A DNA stretch of 64,000 bases from Roseiarcus sp963758335 (GTDB taxonomy: Bacteria; Pseudomonadota; Alphaproteobacteria; Rhizobiales; Beijerinckiaceae), in the NCBI GenBank assembly GCA_963758335.1, contig CAVWVF010000005.1, positions 62,001 to 126,000 on the forward strand, read 5' to 3'. Position 1 is the stretch's first letter; every line of letters starts with the position of its first letter. Below the pieces are notes generated by a model that saw only the letters and a program-made list of their open reading frames with translations, was not told the DNA's origin and ran no database searches. A program made the translations under genes and the position numbers. Positions 48,737 to 58,460 of this stretch are shown one piece after another.

Positions 48737-49364
48737 CGCAAAGCCCACCGTCCTGGTCATCGACGACGATCCGGACCTTCGAGCCTCGGTTGGGCAACTT
48801 TTACGATCGGTCGGCTTGGACGCCCAGCTTTTCGCGTCCATTTCCGACTTTCTCAAGTCGGATCCTCCGGACGGCCCCACCTGCCTGGTGCTCGACGTGA
48901 GATTGCCGGGGCAAAGCGGTCTTGATTTTCAGCGCGAGCTCGCCGCGGCGAACAGGGAACTCCCTATCATCTTCATCACAGGGCACGGCGACATCCCGAT
49001 GTCGGTGCAAGCGATGAAGGGTGGCGCCATTGAGTTCCTGACGAAGCCCTTCCGTGATCAGGAGCTCCTCGACGCCATTCAGCTCGGCCTCTCTCGCGAT
49101 CGTGCCCGGCGGGAGAACGAAAAAACCTTGGCCGCCCTCAGGGAGCGCTTCGAATCGCTAAGCCCCAGGGAGCGCAAGATCATGATTGAGGTCGCGCGCG
49201 GTCGCCTGAGCAAACAGATTGCCTTCGATATCGGCATCGCCGAAGCCACGGTGAAGGTCCACCGCAGCAGGGTGATGCGGAAGATGAACGCCCGTTCGCT
49301 TCCCGAGCTCGGCCGAATGGCCGACAAGCTCAAGCTCGTGCCTGAGAAGCCGCAACACTCCTGA
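48729..49364 (+). CDS. FixJ-family response regulator
   Basis: A 211-residue two-domain regulator. The receiver domain has VLVIDDDPDLRASV, CLVLDVRLPGQSGLDF with the phospho-acceptor Asp, and IEFLTKPFRDQ. The LuxR-type helix-turn-helix is FESLSPRERKIMIEVARG and EATVKVHRSRVMRKM. It is probably the transcriptional output of the neighbouring sensor kinases, many of whose relatives are paired with FixJ-like regulators. It is intact, unlike the kinases. Confidence 0.92.
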   Translation: MPDAKPTVLVIDDDPDLRASVGQLLRSVGLDAQLFASISDFLKSDPPDGPTCLVLDVRLPGQSGLDFQRELAAANRELPIIFITGHGDIPMSVQAMKGGAIEFLTKPFRDQELLDAIQLGLSRDRARRENEKTLAALRERFESLSPRERKIMIEVARGRLSKQIAFDIGIAEATVKVHRSRVMRKMNARSLPELGRMADKLKLVPEKPQHS

Positions 49365-49685
49365 ACCGGGCATACCAGCCTTTCTTGCGCCTCCCTCGAT
49401 CAGCGCGCCCGCGCGTGCTGCGCCGGCAGTCCGACGGCCTGTTCGCCATGGCTTGTAAACCAAAGGTTCAGCGCACTCCAACCATAAGGTTATCCTGAAC
49501 GACCAGCGTGCAATAGATCGCGGCGTTCCAAATCATCATATTCAGCACCGTCGAGCCATTCTTCAGCAAACTGGCGCACGCCCCGATAAGCATTTTTGCG
49601 GGCGCCTTCGACGGGCTCTACCCCGGAGATTGGCATGGCGGCTCGTCAGTTCACGGACGTAGTCAGCGACAGGTGAGGTTCAGCA
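49365..49685. other. 321-base stretch without a supported gene
   Basis: A segment of about 45 bases (GCGTGCAATAGATCGC ... CCAAATCATCATATT, 49505-49545) recurs diverged near 55265-55305. Otherwise nothing recognisable was seen. Confidence 0.4.
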
Positions 49686-49795
49686 ATGAGCAAACGAGTG
49701 GCCGATCTACTGGTCGAAACGCTGCAGGCAGCCGGCGTGAAGAACTGTTACGGGATCGTCGGACACACGTTGAACCGGATCGCCCACGCCAACGA
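49686..49795 (+). pseudogene. N-terminal fragment of a PoxB-like pyruvate dehydrogenase
   Basis: Reads MSKRVADLLVETLQAAGVKN followed by CYGIVGHTLNRIAHANDR, the start of thiamine-diphosphate-dependent pyruvate oxidase/dehydrogenase proteins (the usual Asp is His in GIVGHTLN). After about 36 codons the similarity ends and unrelated Arg-rich sequence follows. This is a truncation. Confidence 0.7.
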
Positions 49796-49993
49796 TCGCG
49801 GCGCGCGGGGCGCGCCTCGGCGCATGAGACGTTGCGGATCAGAGGGTGGCCAGCCGGTGGCCGAAGATCGGCGCCCGCTATCGAATCATCGCGCAGACCA
49901 AGCGTCGCTGCACGACCAGAATTTTTTGCAAAGCGACTACCCAATATCCGGCGCGGCGCTTCTGAGAGGATCATCCTCGTTAAGGAGCTCGCG

Positions 49994-50356
49994 ATGAGGG
50001 ACTTAGATCGCTTATCCCGCACGACATCGGATACCTCGGAAAACCGAGTAGGGTCGTTTGCGCTTGGCTTTTTCGCGTTGCTCTGCGCTATGGCGGTCGG
50101 TTTCGTGTCGGAGTTAAGACCGCCTGTCTCAAATTCAGTTGACTACGGCTACGACGAGCAGCTCGGAGCTCAGACCCCTTCTCTGTCCGGCGCACGGCTT
50201 GTGTCGAATTGCTCCGACAAAGGCGCGGCCATACTGGGGGCGGCGGCCATGGACAGTCTGGATGAGCTCAGGGCCGGCGCGATCGTCGCTCGCGGCGGAC
50301 CGCAGTCAACCGCAAAGCTTCAGACCGAGGCGATCGGAGGCCACCATGTCGAGTAG
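49994..50356 (+). CDS. Hypothetical protein with one membrane helix
   Basis: A 120-residue protein starting MRDLDRLSRTTSDTSENRVG with one hydrophobic segment (FALGFFALLCAMAVGFVSEL) and a polar C-terminal part. AAGGAG stands 9 bases before ATG 49994. Its end overlaps the start of the next gene by 11 bases. No family is recognised. Confidence 0.45.
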   Translation: MRDLDRLSRTTSDTSENRVGSFALGFFALLCAMAVGFVSELRPPVSNSVDYGYDEQLGAQTPSLSGARLVSNCSDKGAAILGAAAMDSLDELRAGAIVARGGPQSTAKLQTEAIGGHHVE

Positions 50357-50729
50357 ACGTTTCCTGGCTGTCGTCGGCGCTGTCGCGCCTCTGCCACGGA
50401 TCGCGTTCGGCGCGGAATTCGTCAACCGCAGCGTGGATCTCGCGGCCGTGCGCGCCGCGATCACGGGCCACAACGGCAAGCTGATCGAGCTCACGCCGGA
50501 CCAGTGGCAATTCCTTCGCGGCATCTACGCGATGAATCTCGAGGCGCCTCCGGGTCTGCCGTGTGGCGACGAGGCGGTGCTCGCGCACGTCGACGGCGAA
50601 CCTGATGGTCTGGTGCTCTTCGTCGACGGCGACAAGGCCTGCACCCCAATGCACGCGCCGCGCGGGCTCCTTTCGCTCATGGATCAGTTCGCGGTGGGCG
50701 ATATCAATCATCAAGAGGCCGGCCTCTAG
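50346..50729 (+). CDS. Exported hypothetical protein upstream of the RND gene
   Basis: A 127-residue protein starting MSSRRFLAVVGAVAPLPRIA, a Tat-like signal peptide (SRRFLA) with probable cleavage near FGA. The mature part, ELTPDQWQFLRGIYAMN and GEPDGLVLFVDGDKACTPM, has two Cys residues. The frame overlaps the preceding gene and lies 14 bases before the RND-type gene, so it may be an accessory periplasmic protein of that exporter. The function is unknown. Confidence 0.55.
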   Translation: MSSRRFLAVVGAVAPLPRIAFGAEFVNRSVDLAAVRAAITGHNGKLIELTPDQWQFLRGIYAMNLEAPPGLPCGDEAVLAHVDGEPDGLVLFVDGDKACTPMHAPRGLLSLMDQFAVGDINHQEAGL

Positions 50730-50743
50730 GTCCTCTGGCGCGT

Positions 50744-53233
50744 ATGCGGCATGCCAAGGTCGAAGGCGCCGAAATCCAGTTTACCAGTGCACCTTCGAGC
50801 AGGAGCCCGGCGGACGCCGCCTGCAAAAGACGGGAATTCGCGCTGAGTTTGCGAGGACCGATTGAGAGGCTTGACCAGGATCCAAGACCTCGACACGCCA
50901 CTACGCTTGGCGTTGACCGCCTCGGGCTCGCAGCTCTCCGGGCGCCGGTCTTGTCGATCGCGGCCTTCGTGATCGTCGCGATCGCCGCCGTGTTCGGTAT
51001 AGAGCGCATCGAAATCGACGATTCGCTCAGTCAATTGTTCCGCGCGGACACGCCGGAGTTCCGGCAATTCGAGGAGGTCTCTCGGCAGTTTCCATCGAGT
51101 GAATACGATCTTCTGGTCGTGGTCGAGGGACGGTCGCTGCTCGAGCGGGATTCGATCGAAAAGCTCCGTTCGCTCGTCACCGATCTTCAGCTCATCGATG
51201 GCGCGCGCGGCGCGATTTCCCTGTTTTCGGCGCGTCAACCATCAGGCGCGGGCGGCATTCCCGCGCCCCTCTTCCCGGAGGAGTTACCGCAAGGAGCCGA
51301 ATACCAGGAGCTCGCGCGTCAGGTCGCAAGCAACGAACTCGTTCGAGGCAAGCTCCTATCCGAAGACGGGACGCTCGCGCTCATCGTGCTTTCCCTCGAC
51401 CCGACCATCGTTAGGAGCGACAAGCTTCAGAACGTCGTCGATGACGTTCGTCGCACGGCGCAAGACAATTTGCAGGGCGCCGAGCTCACAGCGCAAGTGT
51501 CCGGCGTTCCGGCGATGCAGCTTGAGATCAGGAACGCATTGAAGCGCGACAGGCTCGTCTACAACGCGATCGGTTTCTTGCTCGGCTGCGCGATCGCGAT
51601 CGCGTTCTTCCGCCGTCTGGCCTTCATGCTGATCGCCGCCGGGCCTCCTCTTGTGGCGATCGTGCTGGCGGTCGGCGCGCTGGGTGGTTGGGCTTTCGTC
51701 TCAACATATTTCTGAACGTAATGACGCCGCTGATCATGGTCATCGGCTTCTCCGACAGCATGCAGCTCACGTTTGCGGCGCGCGACCGCATACTCGGCGG
51801 CGAAGACAAGAGGACCGCTTTCGGCAACGCCGTAATCCCAAGTCGGTCCGGCCTGCGTTCTCACGCATGCGGCCGCGGCTCTTTCCTTCCTCGGGCTTCT
51901 CATTTCCAATTCGCAGCTCATCCGCGCTTTCGGCGAAGCAGGCTTCCTCTCGACCGTCGTGGCGCTCGTCACCGTTCTCTCGCTTGCGCTGGCTCTCGGC
52001 GTGCTGCTTATTCGGGACGAGGCGGCGTTTGTGGTGACGCTCAAGCGCGGCGACGCGGGTGTGAACGCGCTTCGCGGCTTTTGCGTCTGGATCGCGGCGC
52101 GCATCGTCGGCCGACCCGGCCTCAACAAACTCGTTGGGCTCGTCGTGGTTGGCAGTCTGGCAACCGTCTATTTCGGGTTGCCGCCGCGTTATCGCCTCGC
52201 CGACGAAGTCCCAGACAAAGAGCAGGCCCTGCAGGCGAACGGCAGGCTTGACCTCAAACTGACTGGGGCCAACCCGATCGACGTTCTGGTCCAATTCCCG
52301 CCCGGCATCGACCTCTTTGCGCCAGAGACGCTCGATGTCATCGCGAGGACGCACCACGCGGTGGAAAGGCAACCAGGCGTCGGCAACGTTTGGTCGCTGG
52401 AGACGCTGCGCGAGTGGCTCGCCGACAAGCTCGGCAAGCGGGACGTCGGGACTCTCAGGCAATACGTCGATCTGTTGCCACAATCTCTCGTGCGCAGGTT
52501 CATATCCGAGGATCGGGGCGCCGTGATCGTTTCGGGCCGCGTGCCGGACAAGGACGCGGCCGGACTATTGTCGATGCTCGACCAACTGGACCAGAGGCTG
52601 AGCGCAGTGCGCGCGGAGCATCCTGGCTACACGATCGCGCCGACCGGCCTCTCCGTCATCGCCGCCCGCAACAGCGCCGGCATGATCAACAAGCTCAACC
52701 GAGGATTGACGATTGAATTCGCCTTCGTGGCGGCGTTCATCGGCCTTGCATTCCGCTCATGGCCGGTGACCCTGGCGAGTCTGACGCCCGGATTGTTTCC
52801 TGTGGCTTCCGCCGGGGCGCTGCTTCGGCTGCTCGGCGTCGGTCTTCAATTTTCGAGCGTCGTGGCTCTCACCGTCTCGCTCGGCTTGAGCTTGAGCGCG
52901 ACCCTCCATTTCCTCAACCGCATGGCGTCGGAGGATCGTCCCGACCGCGATCCGGCGGTCGCCGTCGAGCGCGCCACGTCGCTCGTCGGTCCCGCTCTCA
53001 TTCTAACCTCGATCGTGCTCGCGTGCGGTCTGGCGGCCCTCGCGTTGTCAGATCTCCCCGCGCCTCGGCTGTTCGGCTGGCTCAGCGCGTTCGCCATGCT
53101 CGCCGCGCTGGTTGCCGATCTTCTGATCTTGCGGCCGACGATCACGTTTCTCCTGCGCCGCAGTCGGCAATTCGCGCCCTCCGCTTCGGGCGGCTATCGC
53201 ACGCTTTTTGTGGAGTCGATCCCTAGACGGTGA
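50744..53233 (+). pseudogene. MMPL/RND-superfamily exporter with two frameshifts
   Basis: Roughly 830 residues of a two-fold repeated transporter: a first membrane helix (PVLSIAAFVIVAIAAVFGIE), a periplasmic domain starting IEIDDSLSQLFRADTPEF, a helix bundle broken near 51690 (continuing LNIFLNVMTPLIMVIGFSDS) and again near 51840 (continuing SFLGLLISNSQLIRAFGEAG). The second half (LPPRYRLADEVPDKEQ, final helices to VADLLILRPTITFLL) is intact. The family includes HpnN-like lipid exporters. The N-terminal start is uncertain because the first 40 residues are not conserved. Confidence 0.75.
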
Positions 53234-53750
53234 AGGTCATGCTGAAACCTCAGTCCTCGCTATCCCTCTGCTCTCGGGCCAGAAACGTACTGTTGGCGGC
53301 CGGATCAGCGCCGCCAACTCGGCCGGTCCATTCGGAAAGTTTCTCGGGAGCTGGCGAGGATCTGGTCAAGTCACCAGCACGAGCGGCGCCGCCGAACGAG
53401 TCAGTTGCCGCGGGACCTACACGGGCTCGGAGAACGGAGCGGGACTCTCGCAAACGCTGGTTTGCGCAAGCGACAGCTATCGCTTCGACGTCCGCGGCTA
53501 TGTCGTTGCGGAAGGCCAAAGCGTCCAGGGACACTGGCAGGAGATGTCGCGCAATGTCGCGGGTCACGTTGTCGGCAGGATCTCGGACGGCGAGTTCGAG
53601 GGAACCATCGCCGGTTCGGGGTTCGCGGCCGAGATGTCGATCAGATCGTCGAATCGCAGGCAGACCGTGGTCATGAGGCCGCGCGGGGGCGATATCGCCA
53701 AAGTGGATATCATTCTTTCTCGCGAGAGCCGACCAGCTAGAGCGGGATGA
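53208..53750 (+). CDS. Conserved hypothetical, probably exported protein
   Basis: The conserved body reads GPFGKFLGSWRGSGQVTSTS, RVSCRGTYTGSENGAGLSQT and CASDSYRFDVRGYVVAEGQS, with a lipocalin-like beta-rich pattern and two Cys. About 155 residues are reliable. The N-terminus is doubtful: related proteins carry a signal peptide, but here the possible start MKVMLKPQSSLSLC at 53230 is in a different frame, so one base may have been lost. The gene overlaps the end of the MMPL gene. Confidence 0.5.
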   Translation: MWSRSLDGEGHAETSVLAIPLLSGQKRTVGGRISAANSAGPFGKFLGSWRGSGQVTSTSGAAERVSCRGTYTGSENGAGLSQTLVCASDSYRFDVRGYVVAEGQSVQGHWQEMSRNVAGHVVGRISDGEFEGTIAGSGFAAEMSIRSSNRRQTVVMRPRGGDIAKVDIILSRESRPARAG

Positions 53751-53779
53751 ATTTTAGACGAATCGCCCGAACCGCCGCT

Positions 53780-54100
53780 GGATTTGCTGGTAACAGCGGC
53801 AAAAACAGCGGATTTCGCCAAACGGGGCGTCTCCGCCGCGCTTGGCGCGGCCGAAATGCTTGCAAGTTCAAAGCGCTGATCGGAAACCTGCGCTGCAGGC
53901 GGAACAGCGAAAGAATTCGCCGTAACAGCGGATTTTGACGGCGCCGCCGATTTCAATCAGCAAGGGCGGACGACGGGCCTCAAAGGGGGCAAGCCGGGGA
54001 AGCAGAGCCACGCCAGGTCTTCCGCGCCTCTCCGGCAAGGCTGGGGTAGGCCGGTTCGACCTAAATTCATCCCGCGTTAGCTCAGCCGCGATTTCCGATC
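53780..54100. other. Intergenic stretch with AACAGCGG repeats
   Basis: GTAACAGCGGCAAAAACAGCG near 53790 recurs as GGAACAGCGAAAGAATTCGC and GTAACAGCGGATTTTG near 53901-53936. The layout resembles the GCAGGGA region at 37.5 kb. No gene was seen. Confidence 0.4.
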
Positions 54101-54103
54101 CCG

Positions 54104-54400
54104 TCAATCGTTGTCAGCTCCTGCCTGCCCCCTAAGCGCACCCGACCACGCGCCCGAGACAAACCGCTCCGTCGCCTCGCGAACCTGCGGCGCGGAATAT
54201 TTCCGGGGCGCCTCCGCCGTGTTGATCTCGCCTGTCCGATAGTCGTTGCGATAGGCCGCCCTTTCGCTGTCGCCCCGCGCATAGCGCTCGCGCCCAAACG
54301 CGTTGGCGACCTCCCGCTCGAACTCCTTCTCGACGATAAGCCGCAGCGCAGAGCGAACCAGACCGGATCGCCCGGCTGCGGTCCACAGTTCTCCGTTCAT
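54104..54400 (-). pseudogene. IS256-family transposase fragment
   Basis: Reads GELWTAAGRSGLVRSALRL, IVEKEFEREVANAFGRERYA and AAYRNDYRTGEINTAEAPRK, followed by SAPQVREATERF, which is the N-terminal region of IS256/mutator transposases. It stops at 54104; the catalytic DDE core is missing. Confidence 0.7.
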
Positions 54401-54722
54401 CGAAGCGCGAAGCTTCGCGCGTGCGTCCGGGCGCGGATAGTCACTGCATCGCGCGCCGGCTCCAACCGGAACGTCCACTCTACTGCTCCACCAGCGTGCA
54501 TCCCTACCGCGGCGGGCCGGTTGCCCGCACCGCAGCGCCGATCCGGGCAACCTTCCCGCGAACGGCGGATCCATTTGAAGGCCAGGTTCGCGTTGACGCC
54601 ATTCGCCCGCGCCACGCCCGCAACCCCCAGGCGTCAGAGCCGCGTCGACGATCCGCTGACGCTCCGCCACGCTCCAAGACCGCCGCTTCCTCCGCGCGCC
54701 GCCTTCAACGTCGAGCCTAACC
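54401..54722 (-). pseudogene. IS66-family TnpA fragment
   Basis: Reads RLDVEGGARRKRRSWSVAER, QRIVDAALTPG, then after a one-base shift VARANGVNANLAFKWIRRSR. This is the helix-turn-helix OrfA protein of IS66-type elements. No start codon remains, and the fragment abuts the IS256 piece, so two element remnants are joined. Confidence 0.75.
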
Positions 54723-55412
54723 TGTCATCAGGTGTCCACCAAATCGCAGGTTGACACTTAACCGACGCCAACGGCATCTCGTCAGGCGGCCATCACATCA
54801 CGCTTACGATAAGATAACCCCGCGACTGCGGATTACCATTTGGCGGAGTGCTTCAAAGTCTTCAGCCAGTCGGGAAGGACGCCAGCGTGTCACGGTCGGA
54901 CGTCAACCCACGTTGGCGCGAAGAATCCGCTGTGGTTCAGATGTCAGGATCAGTTGGTTGCGCTGCTTTCTGGTTCGGAATGCGAGAATAGCGCCAAATG
55001 CAGTCCTTCGCAGTGTGTCCGACTGAAGCGCGCGGCAGGCTCCGGCATCATAGCGCTACGGCAAAGCAGTAGTGCCCATCTTCATCGGCCGCGGCGCGCC
55101 CGACGAGTCAACAGATGACTGCCCCGTGAATTCCTGCCAACCGAGCCAAACACAGGGCACGCTCACCCTTGCAGCAGAGCGGCCGGCAGTGTCCAAGCGC
55201 CCGCGCAGGTCGAGCTACACCAAGGTGCAGCGCAAGAAACCATCAGCATATCTGGCTCGACCTGCGTGCAATGGACCGCGTCAATCCAAATCATCATATT
55301 GGCTCTCATCAACGTGTCCTCCATCGGGGGATATGTCGAGCAGTGCCTTCAACCTACATTTCGGCGAGACAGAAGGCCAAAGTCGAGAGCCATCAACCTT
55401 AAGGGATCACCC
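54723..55412. other. 690-base stretch without a supported gene
   Basis: Several short open frames have no family resemblance. Near 55265-55305 a diverged copy of a segment from 49.5 kb occurs. Confidence 0.4.
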
Positions 55413-55600
55413 ATGACCGCGAAGCTCGAAGTCCTCACACCGCAGAAGTTCGGGAGACGGGCAAAAAAACGCTGATCATGGCCGGTGTCTGGACGAGCGT
55501 GTACTGTGGCCACGCCAAACTATCGCGCGGTCATGGAGAGCTATCAGAGCGCAAAGGACGTCGGTTCGGCGGCGAAAGGACCCGCGAAGCAATTGCAGGA
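55413..55600 (+). pseudogene. Isochorismatase-family hydrolase remnant
   Basis: MTAKLEVLTPQ at 55413 (AAGGGA before it) is the start of isochorismatase-like hydrolases. After a shift near 55440 the sequence reads ETGKKTLIMAGVWTSVY, which belongs to the middle of the same family around the catalytic Cys, here Tyr-Cys. The part in between is deleted. A following frame (NYRAVMESYQSAKDVGSAA, ending at a TAG) is of unclear origin. Confidence 0.5.
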
Positions 55601-55768
55601 TGCCTTGTAGGGCTTACGCGCTTCCGCTGCTCGTCGATCATGTTCGGAGGTTTGGCTCGGGTAACCGCTGAACGACCACGATCAATCGGCCTCGCGCTGC
55701 CCCAAACCGTCAAATTACGTCTCACGAGATCTTGCCGGGGAACCCCTCCCAACGCACGCGAGGTTACC

Positions 55769-58255
55769 ATGGGCGCATTAGGATCGACTACGATTTTCGA
55801 ACGCTTGCCGTGGCCCCAGGCGCCAGCGCTGGCGCAATTTCATCCCGAATCGAGACTTGACGTGAGAGGCGCCATTCGAAGTCCGGATACGGACAAGCCA
55901 TTCTTCGAGAAACGAACCGAAGCGGCCGGGGCTGCGCCAACCGAAGTTTCATTCGGACCATTTCGCCTACTCTGGACACAGTTTCTTCTGCTGGAAGGCG
56001 AGAAGCCCGTGCCCCTCGGAAGTCGTGCCCTGGGAATCTTGATCGTTTTGCTCGAACGGCCAGGTGAGCTGGTCAGTAAGCGAGAATTGATGGCTCGCGT
56101 TTGGCCTAATATTTTTGTCGAGCCAGCCAATCTTACCGTCCAAATCTCTGCATTGCGTCGCATGCTGCGTGACGGACGGGACGGGAATCGGTTCATTATC
56201 AATATTCCCGGGCGAGGCTACAGCTTCGTCGCCTCAGTCGCCGTCGTCAGCCGGGTCGAACCGGATGGAAATCAGAACACGGCGCGCTCCGCGAGCAACC
56301 CTGAGCGATTCCATGACGACCGCGACGATCACCCGTCCGCTGAGCTTTGCCGGCGTTCCGGTGAGCGCCTGGGCCTTTTTTGGGTCGCCGTTGTCGTCGC
56401 CTTGGCGGCAAGCTTCTGGCTCGAGTTGGAGGCGCCCTCCTCCGCCGCCCTGACGGTCGCGATCCTGGCGGCGCCGACGCGCGGACAAGCTTTGGACAAG
56501 GCCTGCTATCGGGCGATCGCGACGCTGATCGGCGTTACGGCAGCCATCACGATCATCGGCCTCTTCTCCCAAGCCAGAGACCTGCTCCTCGCCGCCTTCG
56601 GCGCATGGATCGGACTCTGCGTCTACGTAGCGGGACAGATGGATGGAAACCGCGCCTATGCCGCGGTGCTCTCCGGCTACACGGTGGCGCTCGTCGCCAT
56701 CCAGCAGATCGACACGCCCGAGCATGTCTTCGAAACCGGCATGGCGCGCGGCGCCGCGATCGTCATCGGCATCGCGGCTGTCGCCTTGGTGAACGACTTG
56801 CTGGCTGCGCCCGACAGCTTCCCGCGGCTGGCGTCCCAGTTGGCCGCCCTCCATCGCCGCGTTCGCGACTATGCGAAGCCCGTTCTCCGGGATGAGGCGG
56901 CTGATGCGGCGACGGCCGCGGGGCTACTTCGCGATATTGCGGCGCTCCGCCCCGAGATGGCAAGTCTCGCTCCCGAGTCGGCGAGCGGCTCGGTCCGGAG
57001 CGCAGCAGCCCGTAGCGCCGCCGTTGCGCTGGTCGCGGAGGTGTACGCTGCCCGCGCCCTGAACGCCCTCCCCGCGACGGCCGATCCGGCCTTCCGCGAG
57101 AGGATGGCGACGACGTTGGACCCGAGCGGCGACCCGTCGCCAGCTTCCGCCGCCGTGGGGCGCGAGGAGGCCGACCCCGGCGCGCCGTCCCTGTTGTCGG
57201 CGCCGTTGGCCTGGGCCTCGCGGGAGTTTCTGCGGCGAGACGCGGAGGTTCGGGAAGGACTCGAGGCATTGTACGCCGGCACGCGACCGCGACGGACGTG
57301 GCGTACGCCGCTCTATCGATCGCAACGCATCGCCGCCGCGGCGGGAATCCGGGCGGCGGCCTGCTTCGCGCTGCCTTCGGCCTTCTTCGTCCTGGCCGGC
57401 TGGCCCGCGGCGGACGTCTCCCTGTCGCTGGTCGTCGTCGTGATCGGATTGGGCGCCACAACGCCCGATCCAAAGGGCTTCACGGCTTTGGCGTTCATCG
57501 GGGCGCCGATCGCGGCTGCTCTGGCGGGCACGCTCGAGTTTCTGATCCTGGACGGGGTCAACGAGTTTGCGTTGCTCGCCCTCGCTCTCGCGCCCTTCAT
57601 GATCGGCGCGACGGTGCTGATGACCCGGCCCAATCGGCTCTTGTCGGGGCTCGGCCGCGTCAACCTGATCTTCATCTTGGCGATCTTCGCGCCCAGCAAT
57701 CCGCCGTCCTACAACCCGCAAGCCTTCCTGTTCACCTCTTTGTTTGTCTGGGTTGCGGCCGCCCTGTTGCTGACGGCGCAGATCCTCGTTCCGATCGAGT
57801 CGAACGAGCGTCGCCAACGCTGGATCCTGGCGTCGGCGCGCTGCGACTTCGAGCATGTGTTGTCTCGCCGGGATCGACGCCTGGCGCCGGAAGAGGCGAT
57901 GTTCCGCGACGCCGCGCGGATCGGTCAGATCCCGGCCAGTGGGGCGAGCCATCGGAACAGCGCGCTCCTGGAAGAGGCCCTGTCGTATTTCGACCGCGCG
58001 GCTGCGATCCGGCTCGGTCGCGAAAGCGTGGCTCGGCTGGCCGAGACCTCCTTGTCCCATCTTGCGGCCGGGGCGCAGGAGGCGCTCGCGGCTGAGGATA
58101 CGCAACGCCTCCGCGACGTGGGTCTCACCCTGAAAGATGCAGCCAGCGCCGGGAGCGCGCTCGCCGAAGAGATCAGCGGTGAGCTCACGCTCGCTGCCAT
58201 CGTCATCGACGCCGCGAGACACGCGGCCCAGCCCGTTATGGAGACCGTGTCGTGA
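55769..58255 (+). CDS. Winged-helix regulator domain apparently fused to a FUSC-type aromatic-acid exporter
   Basis: Starting at ATG 55769 (GAGG upstream), residues 55-155 form an OmpR/PhoB-type winged helix (SFGPFRLLWTQFLLLEGEKP, LVSKRELMARVWPNIFVEPA, FIINIPGRGYSFVA). From about residue 205 the protein is a FUSC exporter with two sets of hydrophobic helices (WVAVVVALAASFWLELEAPS, VSLSLVVVVIGLGATTPDPK). The usual FUSC start, MTTATITRPLSFAGVPVSAW, is present at 56313 in another frame and would join the exporter after one extra T in a run of six T near 56381-56386. The fusion may thus be a frameshift product of two overlapping genes. DUF1656 and membrane-fusion genes follow, as in AaeAB-type systems. 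Confidence 0.7.
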   Translation: MGALGSTTIFERLPWPQAPALAQFHPESRLDVRGAIRSPDTDKPFFEKRTEAAGAAPTEVSFGPFRLLWTQFLLLEGEKPVPLGSRALGILIVLLERPGELVSKRELMARVWPNIFVEPANLTVQISALRRMLRDGRDGNRFIINIPGRGYSFVASVAVVSRVEPDGNQNTARSASNPERFHDDRDDHPSAELCRRSGERLGLFWVAVVVALAASFWLELEAPSSAALTVAILAAPTRGQALDKACYRAIATLIGVTAAITIIGLFSQARDLLLAAFGAWIGLCVYVAGQMDGNRAYAAVLSGYTVALVAIQQIDTPEHVFETGMARGAAIVIGIAAVALVNDLLAAPDSFPRLASQLAALHRRVRDYAKPVLRDEAADAATAAGLLRDIAALRPEMASLAPESASGSVRSAAARSAAVALVAEVYAARALNALPATADPAFRERMATTLDPSGDPSPASAAVGREEADPGAPSLLSAPLAWASREFLRRDAEVREGLEALYAGTRPRRTWRTPLYRSQRIAAAAGIRAAACFALPSAFFVLAGWPAADVSLSLVVVVIGLGATTPDPKGFTALAFIGAPIAAALAGTLEFLILDGVNEFALLALALAPFMIGATVLMTRPNRLLSGLGRVNLIFILAIFAPSNPPSYNPQAFLFTSLFVWVAAALLLTAQILVPIESNERRQRWILASARCDFEHVLSRRDRRLAPEEAMFRDAARIGQIPASGASHRNSALLEEALSYFDRAAAIRLGRESVARLAETSLSHLAAGAQEALAAEDTQRLRDVGLTLKDAASAGSALAEEISGELTLAAIVIDAARHAAQPVMETVS

Positions 58256-58455
58256 TGCACTCGTTTTCCGAGCTGGTCATCGGCGACGTATTCGTCGCGC
58301 CGTTCATGGTCTACGCGGTGACGGCGCTCGCCATCTTCCTCGGTCTTCGTCCGATCCTGCATCTGTGCGGGTTCGAAAAGCTGTTCAGCAATCCGGCTCT
58401 CGCAGAGCTCAGCCTCTATGTGACGATCCTCGGCCTGCTGACGGTCGCTTTTTAG
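58255..58455 (+). CDS. DUF1656 small membrane protein (AaeX-like)
   Basis: A 66-residue protein starting MHSFSELVIGDVFVAPFM with two hydrophobic helices (VYAVTALAIFLGLRPIL, LYVTILGLLTVAF). Small proteins of this type lie between FUSC and membrane-fusion genes. The ATG at 58255 shares a base with the FUSC stop, so translation is coupled. Confidence 0.85.
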   Translation: MHSFSELVIGDVFVAPFMVYAVTALAIFLGLRPILHLCGFEKLFSNPALAELSLYVTILGLLTVAF

Positions 58456-58460
58456 GGAGA

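Noticed and set aside
56924..58222. 432-codon minus-strand frame opposite the FUSC gene
   Set aside because: Composition typical of antisense shadows and no motif seen.
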